Both the position numbers and the translations under genes were made by a program. From Candidatus Eisenbergiella merdavium (GTDB taxonomy: Bacteria > Bacillota > Clostridia > Lachnospirales > Lachnospiraceae), in NCBI GenBank assembly GCA_019119595.1, contig DWWS01000040.1, positions 107,774-171,773 of the forward strand: DNA of 64,000 bases, in the 5' to 3' direction. Below the pieces are notes generated by a model. That model was not told where the DNA came from. It saw only the letters and a program-made list of their open reading frames with translations, and did no database searches. This document shows, one piece after another, positions 41,352 to 50,134 of this stretch (position 1 is its first letter; each line of letters starts with the position of its first letter).

Positions 41352-41380
41352 TTGACTGACATATATTGGATACATATAAA
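41352..41380 (+). promoter_or_regulatory. Sigma-A promoter just ahead of a terminator
   Basis: TTGACT at 41352-41357, 17-bp spacer, TATAAA at 41375-41380. The predicted start is near 41387, only 10 bp before the terminator stem. Confidence 0.65.
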
Positions 41381-41396
41381 GGAAACATAAGGACGG

Positions 41397-41433
41397 ATCC
41401 CCTGGAAGATATGGCCTTTCAGGGGATTTTTTT
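41397..41433 (+). terminator. Rho-independent terminator
   Basis: ATCCCCTG (41397-41404) pairs with CAGGGGAT (41420-41427), extended by GAA/TTT inside, then a T7 run. It may end the BaiN transcript, attenuate the EAL gene or close a very short RNA of about 47 nt. Confidence 0.8.
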
Positions 41434-41672
41434 CTGTAGTCATGTTGAAAATTGCCAGATTAACTGGAGTTTTTTTATATTTTGTAGTATACTTTTTGGT
41501 AGAATCAATCGTTTTTTTACAGGCATAATATTCGGTTTCTAAGATCTTCGTTTTCTGTTTACAGCATTTCATTGAAAATAAAGTTTAGATGATCGTAGTC
41601 ACAATTCACCACTATTTTCTGATCAGATAAATCATCACAGCGGGATGATCCAGAGCGGAGGACAAAATTTGA

Positions 41673-43952
41673 ATGTTTTCCATTAAAAATCTTTATGACA
41701 GAAAAGAGAAGAGCATCTACAGGCTTACTAATATTACGTTTATCGTCTGTCTGACGGTTATGCTGATCTTTGGAAGTGTTTTTTTGACCGATCAGCTTCG
41801 ACGCGATATTGGCGAAGAGTCTTTTTATACGCTGCGCACTGTGGCCGCGGAAAGCTCAAAAGCGATCACAGAGATGCTGCAGAGCAGAGTGGACTATCTG
41901 AACAGTGTATGGCTGCTCCTGCGTGAGGGCCCGGAGGATTCGTGGAAGGAAAGGATCCAAAAGCAGCAGAGCCGGAGAGATCTCTACAACTTTGAATGGA
42001 TCGGATATATTGATGCTGCCGGCAGAGGATGGAACAGCATTGGGCTGGATGTGGATCTGTCAAACAGCAGCCTGTTTCGTGAAAATATGTCAAACAGCAT
42101 CTGTCTTATTGAAATGCCGGTTCAGTCGCCGGACGGGTGCCAGTGGGACGGTATCATACTTGGCATTCCTGTCTATGAGGACGGAAATGCTCCAACCGGC
42201 TTCCTTTATCAGGTATTCAGCGCAAAAAGCATCGCAGCTCTGCTGGATACCGGTGCCTTTGACGGACAGGCCAGCTTCTGCCTTATGGATCAGGAAGGAA
42301 ATATTGTAGCGGCATCAGAACGCAGCATGTTTTCAATGGGGGAAAATATTTTCGCGCGTTTACAGGAGGGAAATACAGATAATCAGGCTTTTGCAGATCA
42401 GCTCGCGGAGGCTTTGCGCAGTTCCCAGGCTGGCGGAGGCTATTACACGATCCTGGGCGAAGGGCGGTTCAGCTACTACCTGCCGATTTCCTTGCGGAGT
42501 CATGGATCCCAAATTGCTATCAGTATGCTCAGTACGCTGCCTGAAAAGAATGTGGAAATGCGGATTGACAATCTTTTTGCCCCTGTGCTTCTTTTGCTGG
42601 TATTGGTGCTTTCCTATGTGACGGTTTTGATATTCTTTTTGCTGCGTATGCAGCGCCGACAGAAGCAGGAATTGGAGCGGCTGGCTTATCAGGATCCCCT
42701 TACGGGTGAGGCAAATTATGAGGCATTTAAGCGAGAGTTCAAACGGCTGCAGGGCAGAGGAGGGATCCTGATCGTTTGTGATATTGTGGAATTTAAGCTG
42801 ATCAATCGGTATTTTGGAGCCAGGAAAGGGGATGAGGTTCTCCGGGAGCTGGGTAAACTGTTTGCAGAAAAGGACGGTTATAATAAAATCGCCGCGCGGG
42901 TATCTGACGATCAATTTATATTTTTCTTTCCGGGCATGGCCGTGGAGGAAGCTGAGACAGTGTGCATAAAATTAAAGGGGCAGATTCAGGAAAAGCTGCG
43001 CAAGATCTATGCGAATCAGAGTAACCCCGTATTCGGATACTGCGTGGCAGACGGAGGCGAGACCATTGAGCATCTGCGCGGCAGGGCGATGTTTGCCAAA
43101 AATCTTGCCAAGCAGGAGAGAGCTCTTTATCATGCTTATGATGAACAGGCAGCCATTGAACTTACGGATACGGTCCTGCTTCTGGATGAATTTGACCGGA
43201 CACTGGAGAAAAGCGGGATCGAGGTCTGGTACCAGCCCAAATATGATGTTCACAGAAAGTGTGTCAACGGTGCTGAGGCCCTGGTGCGCTGGCGGGGGAA
43301 AGATGGCAGGATCATTTCTCCGGGGCGGTTTATTCCGATTCTGGAAGAACGGGGAAAGATCGAACAGCTGGATGAATATGTGTTTGAGAAGGCTTGTCTG
43401 CAGCAGAAGCAATGGCAGGAAGATGGACTGCGGATCGTTCCTGTTTCTGTCAATATTTCCCGCGGCAGTCTGTTAGTGCCTGACATCGTTCACCGGTATC
43501 GGCAGATCCTGGAAGGTGTGGGCACAGATCAGGGATATGTCTATCTGGAGATCACCGAGGAGTCGGTTCAGATGGATGTGGTGAAGATCATCAAGGCGTT
43601 TCGGCAGGAGGGCTTCCATATGCTGATGGATGATTTCGGGAGAGGGAATTCCAATCTTGCAAATCTGCGCAGTGATCTGTTTCACGGGGTTAAGTTTGAC
43701 AAGACGCTGATCGACCTGATCAACTCGGATGTGGAGGAAACCGTTCTTCGTTCTACTATGGAGATGGTCCGGAGCATGGGGATGCAGATTACCGCAGAAG
43801 GAGTGGAGAGGCAGGAACAGGTTGATTCCCTGGAGAAGCTTGGGTGTGACGAGATTCAGGGATTTTTCTATTATCGCCCCATAGAAGCGGAGGCGTTTGC
43901 CCGACTGTTAGGATTTGGGCCTTCTGCAAAGGCGCATAACGAATATACATAA
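41673..43952 (+). CDS. Membrane GGDEF-EAL protein, probable c-di-GMP phosphodiesterase
   Basis: The 759-residue protein has a transmembrane helix at about 20-40, an extracellular Cache-like sensor (about 45-300), a second helix at about 303-325, a GGDEF domain (about 340-480) and an EAL domain (about 500-750). The GGDEF signature is degenerate (SDDQF), so cyclase activity is unlikely. The EAL residues are intact: GAEALVRW, SVNISRG, LEITEE, MDDFGRGNSNL, VKFDKT, AEGVE, EIQGFFYYRP. It should hydrolyse c-di-GMP, possibly activated by GTP bound to the GGDEF domain. GGAGGA precedes ATG 41673. The cyclase gene follows 67 bp later. Confidence 0.92.
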   Translation: MFSIKNLYDRKEKSIYRLTNITFIVCLTVMLIFGSVFLTDQLRRDIGEESFYTLRTVAAESSKAITEMLQSRVDYLNSVWLLLREGPEDSWKERIQKQQSRRDLYNFEWIGYIDAAGRGWNSIGLDVDLSNSSLFRENMSNSICLIEMPVQSPDGCQWDGIILGIPVYEDGNAPTGFLYQVFSAKSIAALLDTGAFDGQASFCLMDQEGNIVAASERSMFSMGENIFARLQEGNTDNQAFADQLAEALRSSQAGGGYYTILGEGRFSYYLPISLRSHGSQIAISMLSTLPEKNVEMRIDNLFAPVLLLLVLVLSYVTVLIFFLLRMQRRQKQELERLAYQDPLTGEANYEAFKREFKRLQGRGGILIVCDIVEFKLINRYFGARKGDEVLRELGKLFAEKDGYNKIAARVSDDQFIFFFPGMAVEEAETVCIKLKGQIQEKLRKIYANQSNPVFGYCVADGGETIEHLRGRAMFAKNLAKQERALYHAYDEQAAIELTDTVLLLDEFDRTLEKSGIEVWYQPKYDVHRKCVNGAEALVRWRGKDGRIISPGRFIPILEERGKIEQLDEYVFEKACLQQKQWQEDGLRIVPVSVNISRGSLLVPDIVHRYRQILEGVGTDQGYVYLEITEESVQMDVVKIIKAFRQEGFHMLMDDFGRGNSNLANLRSDLFHGVKFDKTLIDLINSDVEETVLRSTMEMVRSMGMQITAEGVERQEQVDSLEKLGCDEIQGFFYYRPIEAEAFARLLGFGPSAKAHNEYT

Positions 43953-44019
43953 AAATCATCATATTTGTTCATGAAGCTGACGCTTTGAAAGCGCAGGCAA
44001 CGGACGGGAAAGAGATCAT

Positions 44020-45963
44020 ATGACTTTAAGAAAATCAGTTATTTTAAGCCTTCTTGCAGGAACGGGTCTGTTGACATTTATCATGGCCTGGGTATTTAAC
44101 AGATTCATATACAGCAGCAATGCCGCAGCGGAATTGAAGTATCTGGAAAGCTCGATGGAACAGATCATTCATTCTGTGGAGCTCAACGAGAAACGGGAAG
44201 CGGATATGTATGAGATGTTTGAGGCGGATTACCTAAACAGGGCGAATATTGCTGCGAATTTGTACAGCAGGGGGAAGAGCGATGGCATTGACTGGAATGA
44301 CATGCTGAATATTTTGGAAGTAGAAGAGGTGAATATTGTTGATGAATATGGTACAATTGTGGAGAGTAGCAATCCGGACAGCATAGGGATCAATTTTTAT
44401 GAAAAGGAGCAGTTTGCAGAATTCCTGCCGCTGATCGAAGGTCGTATCGGCCAGGAAAGCCATATTCAAATGGAACGCCTTTCCGATGAAAGGGGGGACC
44501 GAAAGATCTATGTTGGTGTAAGAAGGTTAGACGCACCGAAGGGGATGATCCAGCTGGAGGTTTCCTCGGAAGCTCTGGAACAATATGAAAGCCTGGTTTC
44601 TCTGAAAAACCTCCTGAAGTCCATTCCGACAGAGCGTTACCGGTTTCTTTTTGCACTGGAACAAAAGACGAAAAAGCTGCTGGCCCTATCAGAAAATAAC
44701 GATCTGCAGACAGAATATTCCCTGGAGCTGATCCTTGATATGGAGGAAGGGGAGGAGAGAACGGGTACGTATATTTATGATACTACCGGGAAAAAGTGGT
44801 TAGCGGTTCTGGTATGCAGGAAGGGGATCATCTATGGATATGCATCCGACATGGCAGGACTGCAGGGGAGGGTCCGCGAAAGCTTTATAAGAGGTATGGC
44901 TTCAGTGTTGATCCTGAGTGTATTTGTTCTGTTCTTCGTGTACTGGCTGCTGGGATATACCGTATTATCGGATCTGGAAACGATCACTCAAAAAATGACA
45001 CGGTTTATTAACGGAGCAGAAACGGTATATTTTAGGGAAGGGAAAAACAGGGAGATAAAGGAACTGTCTCAGGACTTGAACAAACTGGTTTCCGTTATTG
45101 AAACAAAGCAAAAACGGCTTTGTACCTTGGCCAATATGTTTGACGAAGGAGTTGCTGCCTATGAATATTATGCAGATCTCAATCAGATATTTTGTTCGGA
45201 TAATCTGATATCATTGGTGGGGCTTTCGGAAGAGGAGGTACATCAAAAGATACGGTCCGACTATGAGAAGGCGAAGATGAAAAGAGAGGTTTGGGAGGAT
45301 GGTCTTTATGAGGAGGACAGATATCAGGCCCAAAGCGGCCGTACGCTGATGGTTCATAGAACCTGTTTTCAGAACGCCTCCTATGGGTTTGTGCAGGATA
45401 TCACAAAAGATATGAAAGCGATCCATAAGCTCCATACAAAACTGTCGGAAGAAATATCGAGAAACATAACGGATTCATTAACTGGCCTGTATAATCGAAA
45501 GAAGCTCGAAGAAGAGGTGCGGCAGATATTTCAGGAGGAAAAACCGCAGGGAATGCTGATACTCATTGATCTGGATAACTTCAAGCGGATAAACGATGAG
45601 GCTGGACATATGGAAGGCGATAACGTATTAAAAAAATTCGGACGGATCCTCAACAGACAGTTCCGTTCTACAGATATCAAAGTTCGGCTGGGAGGAGATG
45701 AGTTTGTGATCCTGCTCCGGCAGGAGCTGAGCGTAGAGGTGCTGCAGAAAAAGCTGAATCAGTTTCTGGATGAGGTAAGAACAGAGCTCCAAAAATACTA
45801 TACGGACTATAAGCTGTCGGTCAGCATTGGAGTAGCCTCTGTTTCGCAGGATGTTCGTTCTTATGAGGATCTGTATAAAAATGCTGACGCGGCAATGTAT
45901 GTGGCGAAGAGGAGCGGAAAAGACAGGTTTTATGTCAACAGCGATATACCAAAAAAGGAGTAA
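44020..45963 (+). CDS. Membrane diguanylate cyclase (GGDEF)
   Basis: The 647-residue protein has transmembrane helices at about 7-28 and 292-315, an extracellular sensor between them, a HAMP-like segment (about 315-365), a PAS-like region (about 370-475) and a GGDEF domain (about 485-640). The active site reads RLGGDEF, and an inhibitory I-site RSTD lies exactly five residues upstream, so product inhibition is expected. It makes c-di-GMP in response to an external signal. It is encoded with an EAL phosphodiesterase, so the pair may set a local c-di-GMP level. Base composition is more A+T rich than in the flanking cmk region. Confidence 0.94.
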   Translation: MTLRKSVILSLLAGTGLLTFIMAWVFNRFIYSSNAAAELKYLESSMEQIIHSVELNEKREADMYEMFEADYLNRANIAANLYSRGKSDGIDWNDMLNILEVEEVNIVDEYGTIVESSNPDSIGINFYEKEQFAEFLPLIEGRIGQESHIQMERLSDERGDRKIYVGVRRLDAPKGMIQLEVSSEALEQYESLVSLKNLLKSIPTERYRFLFALEQKTKKLLALSENNDLQTEYSLELILDMEEGEERTGTYIYDTTGKKWLAVLVCRKGIIYGYASDMAGLQGRVRESFIRGMASVLILSVFVLFFVYWLLGYTVLSDLETITQKMTRFINGAETVYFREGKNREIKELSQDLNKLVSVIETKQKRLCTLANMFDEGVAAYEYYADLNQIFCSDNLISLVGLSEEEVHQKIRSDYEKAKMKREVWEDGLYEEDRYQAQSGRTLMVHRTCFQNASYGFVQDITKDMKAIHKLHTKLSEEISRNITDSLTGLYNRKKLEEEVRQIFQEEKPQGMLILIDLDNFKRINDEAGHMEGDNVLKKFGRILNRQFRSTDIKVRLGGDEFVILLRQELSVEVLQKKLNQFLDEVRTELQKYYTDYKLSVSIGVASVSQDVRSYEDLYKNADAAMYVAKRSGKDRFYVNSDIPKKE

Positions 45964-45969
45964 GACCAT

Positions 45970-46485
45970 ATGAATCAGGAATTTGCCTGCGAGACAGATT
46001 ATAACATAAAAGCGTTTGCCGCGATGGCAAAGGCGCTCAGAAAAACCATAAGAAAAAAGAAGAGCAGAAGCTCCCACATCTTCGGCTGGATCGTGGCGGT
46101 CCTGGGGATCGTATCTCTTGCCGCATGGGAAGTAAACCGGGTGACGCTGGCCGCCCTTATCGTTCTGATCCCCTTCCTGCTGTTTGAGGACTGGATCAAC
46201 GGTTTTGTGGGGAAGAAGAAAAATCTGCCGGGCGCCGAGCACTGCAGCTGCCGGTTTTACCCGGACAGATTCATAGCTGTCACCGGGATCGGGAAAACGG
46301 AATTCGGCTATGACCGGATCCAATATGTGACGGAGGATGCGGGCTATTTTGTATTCATCATCAACGAAAAACGCGCCCAGGCCTATGACAAGAAGAAGCT
46401 GACAGGAGGAACCTGCGCGGAATTCCGGAAATGGATCGAGGAGAGGACCGGGCTTTCGGTCGTATCCCTGTCAGGGCGTCTGTGA
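45970..46485 (+). CDS. YcxB-like membrane protein
   Basis: The 171-residue protein begins 6 bp after the cyclase stop. A short cytoplasmic N-terminus with a strongly basic KKTIRKKK-like stretch is followed by two hydrophobic helices (about 37-55 and 58-75), and then a small C-terminal domain with the pattern of YcxB proteins (FYPDRFIAVTGIGKTEFGYD, then DKKKLTGGTCAEFRKWIEER). The YcxB family has no known activity. Its tight spacing to the cyclase gene suggests joint expression. Confidence 0.7.
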   Translation: MNQEFACETDYNIKAFAAMAKALRKTIRKKKSRSSHIFGWIVAVLGIVSLAAWEVNRVTLAALIVLIPFLLFEDWINGFVGKKKNLPGAEHCSCRFYPDRFIAVTGIGKTEFGYDRIQYVTEDAGYFVFIINEKRAQAYDKKKLTGGTCAEFRKWIEERTGLSVVSLSGRL

Positions 46486-46550
46486 GTATATTCTGGTGAA
46501 ATGCTTACAGACGGGCGCCGTTCGTGTTGAAGAAAGTCAGGAGGCAGACC

Positions 46551-47090
46551 ATGAAAAAACGATCCGGCAGACTGTCTGCTGTAATAATACGATCCGTTAC
46601 CGCTTTCTTTTTTTCCTGCTTTCTGTGCGCTTGCGGGAAAGAAAGCGTGCAGTCCGCGATTTCCAGGGAGCTTGGCATGGATGTCTCAGCCTGTGAAGTG
46701 CTTTCGGCATCGGATAGCCACGGAGGATTTCATGGAGACGGAACCGGCTTTTATGTGCTTGACTGTTCGGATACAGAGGTTCCGGAGCAGATAGAGAGGG
46801 CGCCCTGCTGGCTTCCATTCCCTCTGGACGATACGGTAAGGATACTGGTGTACGGCATCGAGGACGAGAGGGGGAAGACAGGCCCCTATCTTACAGATCA
46901 GGAAGGAAAGGCGCTGATCCCGAAAATTGAAAATGGATATTACCTGCTCATCGACAGACAGATGGAGCAGGGAATGGCGTCCAGAGTGGATACCAGAGTG
47001 GATATCCTGCAGAGAGGCTCGTTCAATTTTACTCTTGGGATATATGATGCGGATACGAACCTTCTTTATTTCTGCGAGAAGGACACCTGA
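46551..47090 (+). CDS. Predicted lipoprotein of the c-di-GMP island
   Basis: ATG 46551 follows AGGAGGCAGACC-type sequence. The 179-residue protein has a signal peptide with a hydrophobic core (VTAFFFSCFLCAC) and the lipobox LCAC, so the mature form starts at Cys29 or so. The remaining part is acidic and small, with no family recognised. It is the last gene of the island, 66 bp after the YcxB-like gene, and could be the sensor or an envelope component that c-di-GMP controls; that is inference from position only. Confidence 0.7.
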   Translation: MKKRSGRLSAVIIRSVTAFFFSCFLCACGKESVQSAISRELGMDVSACEVLSASDSHGGFHGDGTGFYVLDCSDTEVPEQIERAPCWLPFPLDDTVRILVYGIEDERGKTGPYLTDQEGKALIPKIENGYYLLIDRQMEQGMASRVDTRVDILQRGSFNFTLGIYDADTNLLYFCEKDT

Positions 47091-47178
47091 CGGCGGGGAA
47101 CTGCTTCGGGAAAGGAATCGTTCAGCCATGCCGTTCACAATTTGCCGGTTTTGAAATCTGCAAGGTTTGAAATGGGAA

Positions 47179-47207
47179 TTGCGAAGAAGACAGAATTCGG
47201 ATATAAT
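47179..47207 (+). promoter_or_regulatory. Sigma-A promoter of cmk-ispH-rpsA
   Basis: TTGCGA at 47179-47184, 17-bp spacer, perfect TATAAT at 47202-47207. Confidence 0.8.
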
Positions 47208-47238
47208 CATGAAAAAATAGAAAAGAAATGGAGACAGT

Positions 47239-47913
47239 ATGAGCATCAATATCGCAATTGACGGCCCGGCGGGGGCGGGAAAGAGCACCGTTGCCCGCAG
47301 AGCGGCCGAAAAGCTTGGTTTTATCTATGTGGATACCGGAGCCATGTACCGGGCCATCGCCCTGTATCTCATCCGGCAGGGCGTGGCGCCGGAGGATAAG
47401 GAGACGATCGCGGACAGATGCGCGGGAGCGGATGTTGCCATCACCTACCAGAACGGGGAGCAGGTGGTCAGCCTGAACGGTGAAAACGTGAACGGACTGA
47501 TCCGCACCGATGAGGTGACGAGAATGTCCTCCGCGGCCTCCGCGGTTCCCGCAGTGCGGGCGAGACTTCTTGACCTGCAGAGAGGGCTTGCCGCCCGGAA
47601 TAACGTCCTCATGGACGGACGGGACATCGGAACCTGCATCCTGCCGGACGCGGATGTGAAGATCTTTCTGACGGCAGGCACGGCGGTGCGCGCGAAGAGA
47701 AGGTTCGATGAGATGATCGCGAAGGGCGACATCTCGGAAACTCTGGAAAGCGTGGAAGCGAAGATCATCAAACGGGATGAGGACGATCGGAACCGGGAGA
47801 TATCCCCGCTCAGAGAGGCGGAGGACGCGGTGCATCTGGATACCTCGGACATGACCATCGACCAGGCGGTGGAGGCGGTGCTTTCCGTCTGCCGTCAGAA
47901 AGGCTTCATATAA
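47239..47913 (+). CDS. cmk: Cytidylate kinase
   Basis: It phosphorylates CMP and dCMP. The 224-residue protein has the P-loop DGPAGAGKSTVARRAA, VDTGAMYRAIALYL and MDGRDIGTCILPDADVKIFL, all typical of bacterial Cmk. ATG 47239 follows AGAAATGGAGACAGT. It has its own promoter and opens the conserved clostridial order cmk-ispH-rpsA. Confidence 0.97.
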   Translation: MSINIAIDGPAGAGKSTVARRAAEKLGFIYVDTGAMYRAIALYLIRQGVAPEDKETIADRCAGADVAITYQNGEQVVSLNGENVNGLIRTDEVTRMSSAASAVPAVRARLLDLQRGLAARNNVLMDGRDIGTCILPDADVKIFLTAGTAVRAKRRFDEMIAKGDISETLESVEAKIIKRDEDDRNREISPLREAEDAVHLDTSDMTIDQAVEAVLSVCRQKGFI

Positions 47914-47945
47914 AAAAGATTTCATATTAAGAAAGGTTTCATAGA

Positions 47946-48812
47946 ATGGAAGTGATTCTTGCGAAGAGCGCGGGCTTCTGCTTCGGCGTGAAGCGCGCCG
48001 TGGATCAGGTATACGAGCAGATCGAGGCCGCGGCGAAGGAGACGGACGCGAAGCCCATCTATACCTACGGCCCCATCATCCACAATGAATTTGTGGTGCA
48101 GGATCTGGAAAGCAGGGGCGTCCGGGTGCTGGAATCGGAGGCGGAGCTGGATGCTCTTATGGAGGGGACGGTGATCATCCGTTCCCACGGCGTGCCCAAG
48201 CGGATCCAGGAGAAGATCGAAAGGAAGGGCCTTTCCTGCATCGATGCCACCTGCCCGTTTGTGAAACGCATTCACAGAATTGTAGAAAAGGAGAGCGCGG
48301 CGGGAAAGCGGATCGTCATCATCGGAAACGCCGGACACCCGGAGGTGGAAGGGATCATGGGCTGGTCGCTGACGCCCGCCGACGTGATCGAATCGACGGA
48401 AGAAGCGGTTCGTTTTTCTCCGAAAGAAGGAGAAAAACTGTGCGTTGTGTCGCAGACGACATTTAACTACAATAAATTTCAAGAATTAGTTGAAATTTTT
48501 CAAAAAAGAGGTTATGATATTAGTGTTGCGAATACTATCTGTAACGCAACTGAGGAGAGACAAACTGAGGCAAAGGATATTGCAGCTAAGGTCGATGCTA
48601 TGATAGTGATCGGTGGAAAGCACAGTTCCAATACCAGGAAGCTGTACGAAATCTGTTCCAGGGAATGTGCTCACACCTGTTTGATACAGACACTGGATGA
48701 CTTGCATTTAGAACTGCCGGAAGCTGTCCGCCTGGTAGGTATTACAGCCGGAGCGTCTACCCCGAATAAATTAATCGAGGAGGTTCAAAATTATGTCAGA
48801 ATTAACTTTTGA
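47946..48812 (+). CDS. ispH: 4-hydroxy-3-methylbut-2-enyl diphosphate reductase
   Basis: IspH performs the last step of the MEP isoprenoid pathway with an iron-sulfur cluster. The 288-residue protein has the three cluster cysteines in SAGFCFGVKRAV, DATCPFVKRIH and NTICNATEERQ, and the conserved IGNAGHPEV and GITAGASTP. The first half is G+C rich, while from about 48440 to the end the sequence is clearly more A+T rich. In many Clostridia IspH is fused to S1; here the two frames are separate and overlap by 20 bp. Confidence 0.97.
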   Translation: MEVILAKSAGFCFGVKRAVDQVYEQIEAAAKETDAKPIYTYGPIIHNEFVVQDLESRGVRVLESEAELDALMEGTVIIRSHGVPKRIQEKIERKGLSCIDATCPFVKRIHRIVEKESAAGKRIVIIGNAGHPEVEGIMGWSLTPADVIESTEEAVRFSPKEGEKLCVVSQTTFNYNKFQELVEIFQKRGYDISVANTICNATEERQTEAKDIAAKVDAMIVIGGKHSSNTRKLYEICSRECAHTCLIQTLDDLHLELPEAVRLVGITAGASTPNKLIEEVQNYVRINF

Positions 48813-49956
48813 ACAAATGTTGGAGGAATCATTAAAAACAATTCATGCCGGGGAGGTTGTTGAAGGCACAGTCATCGACGTGAAGCCGGAAGAAGTGATC
48901 CTTAACATTGGATACAAGTCTGACGGAGTTCTTACAAGAAACGAGTACACCAATGATTCCAGCGTTGATATGACGACTGTCGTCAAGCCCGGAGACAAGA
49001 TGGAGGTCAAGGTCCTCAAGGTCAATGACGGAGACGGACAGGTGATCCTTTCCTATAAGCGCCTTGCGGCTGACAGAGGCAACAAGAGGATCGAAGAGGC
49101 TTATAACAGCCATGAGGTTCTGAAGGCGAAGGTAACGCAGGTGCTGGACGGCGGCCTGAGCGTGATCGTGGACGAGGTGCGGATCTTCATTCCCGCCAGC
49201 CTGGTTTCCGATACCTACGAGAAGGATCTCGGCAAGTATGCGGGACAGGAGATTGAATTCGTGATCAGCGAGTACAATCCCAAGAGAAGAAGATACATCG
49301 GCGACCGCAAGCAGCTCATCGTTGCGAGAAAGGCTGAGATGCAGAAGGAGCTCCTGGAGAGGATCCATGTGGGCGATATGGTGGAAGGCGTTGTCAAGAA
49401 CGTGACCGATTTCGGCGCATTCATCGACCTGGGCGGAGCGGACGGACTGCTTCACATCTCCGAGATGTCCTGGGGCAGGATCGAGCATCCCAGAAAGGTG
49501 TTCAAGGTAGGCGAGAAGGTAACGGTTCAGATTAAGGATATCAACGGAACCAAGATCGCGCTCACCATGAAATTCGAGGATGCAAATCCCTGGAAGAATG
49601 CGGCTGACAAGTATGCGGTTGGAAATATCGTAACCGGTAAGGTTGCCAGAATGACCGACTTCGGCGCATTCATCGAGCTGGAGCCCGGCGTGGATGCCCT
49701 GCTTCATGTTTCCCAGATCGCCAAGGAGCACGTGGACAAGCCCGCTGATGTTCTTAAGACCGGCCAGGAGATCACCGCGAAGGTGGTTGATTTCAACGAG
49801 GCCGACAAGAAGATCAGCCTGAGCATTAAGGCGCTGCTCACTCCCGAACCCAGAGAGGTGAAGGAAGAGGCTGCTCCGAAGGAGTCCGACGCGGATGTGG
49901 TTTCCGTGGATATCGACGCGGTGATCGCTCAGCAGCAGGATGACGACGCAGAATAA
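48793..49956 (+). CDS. rpsA: S1 domain protein (ribosomal protein S1 homologue)
   Basis: The 387-residue protein consists of four S1 RNA-binding domains (about 16-85, 100-170, 188-258, 273-345); the last two are canonical, with VKNVTDFGAFIDL and VARMTDFGAFIEL. It probably helps to bring mRNA to the ribosome or acts in RNA metabolism, as Firmicutes S1 homologues are shorter than the six-domain E. coli S1. ATG 48793 lies inside ispH behind GAGGAGG. The C-terminal tail is acidic. A terminator follows. Confidence 0.93.
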   Translation: MSELTFEQMLEESLKTIHAGEVVEGTVIDVKPEEVILNIGYKSDGVLTRNEYTNDSSVDMTTVVKPGDKMEVKVLKVNDGDGQVILSYKRLAADRGNKRIEEAYNSHEVLKAKVTQVLDGGLSVIVDEVRIFIPASLVSDTYEKDLGKYAGQEIEFVISEYNPKRRRYIGDRKQLIVARKAEMQKELLERIHVGDMVEGVVKNVTDFGAFIDLGGADGLLHISEMSWGRIEHPRKVFKVGEKVTVQIKDINGTKIALTMKFEDANPWKNAADKYAVGNIVTGKVARMTDFGAFIELEPGVDALLHVSQIAKEHVDKPADVLKTGQEITAKVVDFNEADKKISLSIKALLTPEPREVKEEAAPKESDADVVSVDIDAVIAQQQDDDAE

Positions 49957-49986
49957 GCTGCTGTGAACAGAATAATAGAGAATGAG

Positions 49987-50015
49987 GGGATACGGATTAC
50001 TCCGTATCCCTTTTT
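49987..50015 (+). terminator. Rho-independent terminator of rpsA
   Basis: GGGATACGGA (49987-49996) pairs perfectly with TCCGTATCCC (50001-50010), TTAC loop, T5 run. Confidence 0.92.
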
Positions 50016-50134
50016 GAGTGTGAAATAACGTGGGGTTAAGTGTGATGTACTGAGAATCTGAAGCATACATTCAGAACCCCAAATCATGCTTGAAAAGATT
50101 GGGCGGCGTTTGCTGCCCGGGAGGGATTGACAGA

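Larger units (their letters stand above)
41347..41672. other. Intergenic region at the left edge of the c-di-GMP island
   Basis: It holds a promoter (41352-41380), a terminator (41397-41433) and then about 240 bp of A+T-rich sequence without a recognisable gene. A c-di-GMP riboswitch core was looked for and not seen. Confidence 0.6.

Noticed and set aside
41433..41672. c-di-GMP riboswitch ahead of the EAL gene
   Set aside because: The conserved GEMM core and its tetraloop receptor could not be found in this A+T-rich spacer.
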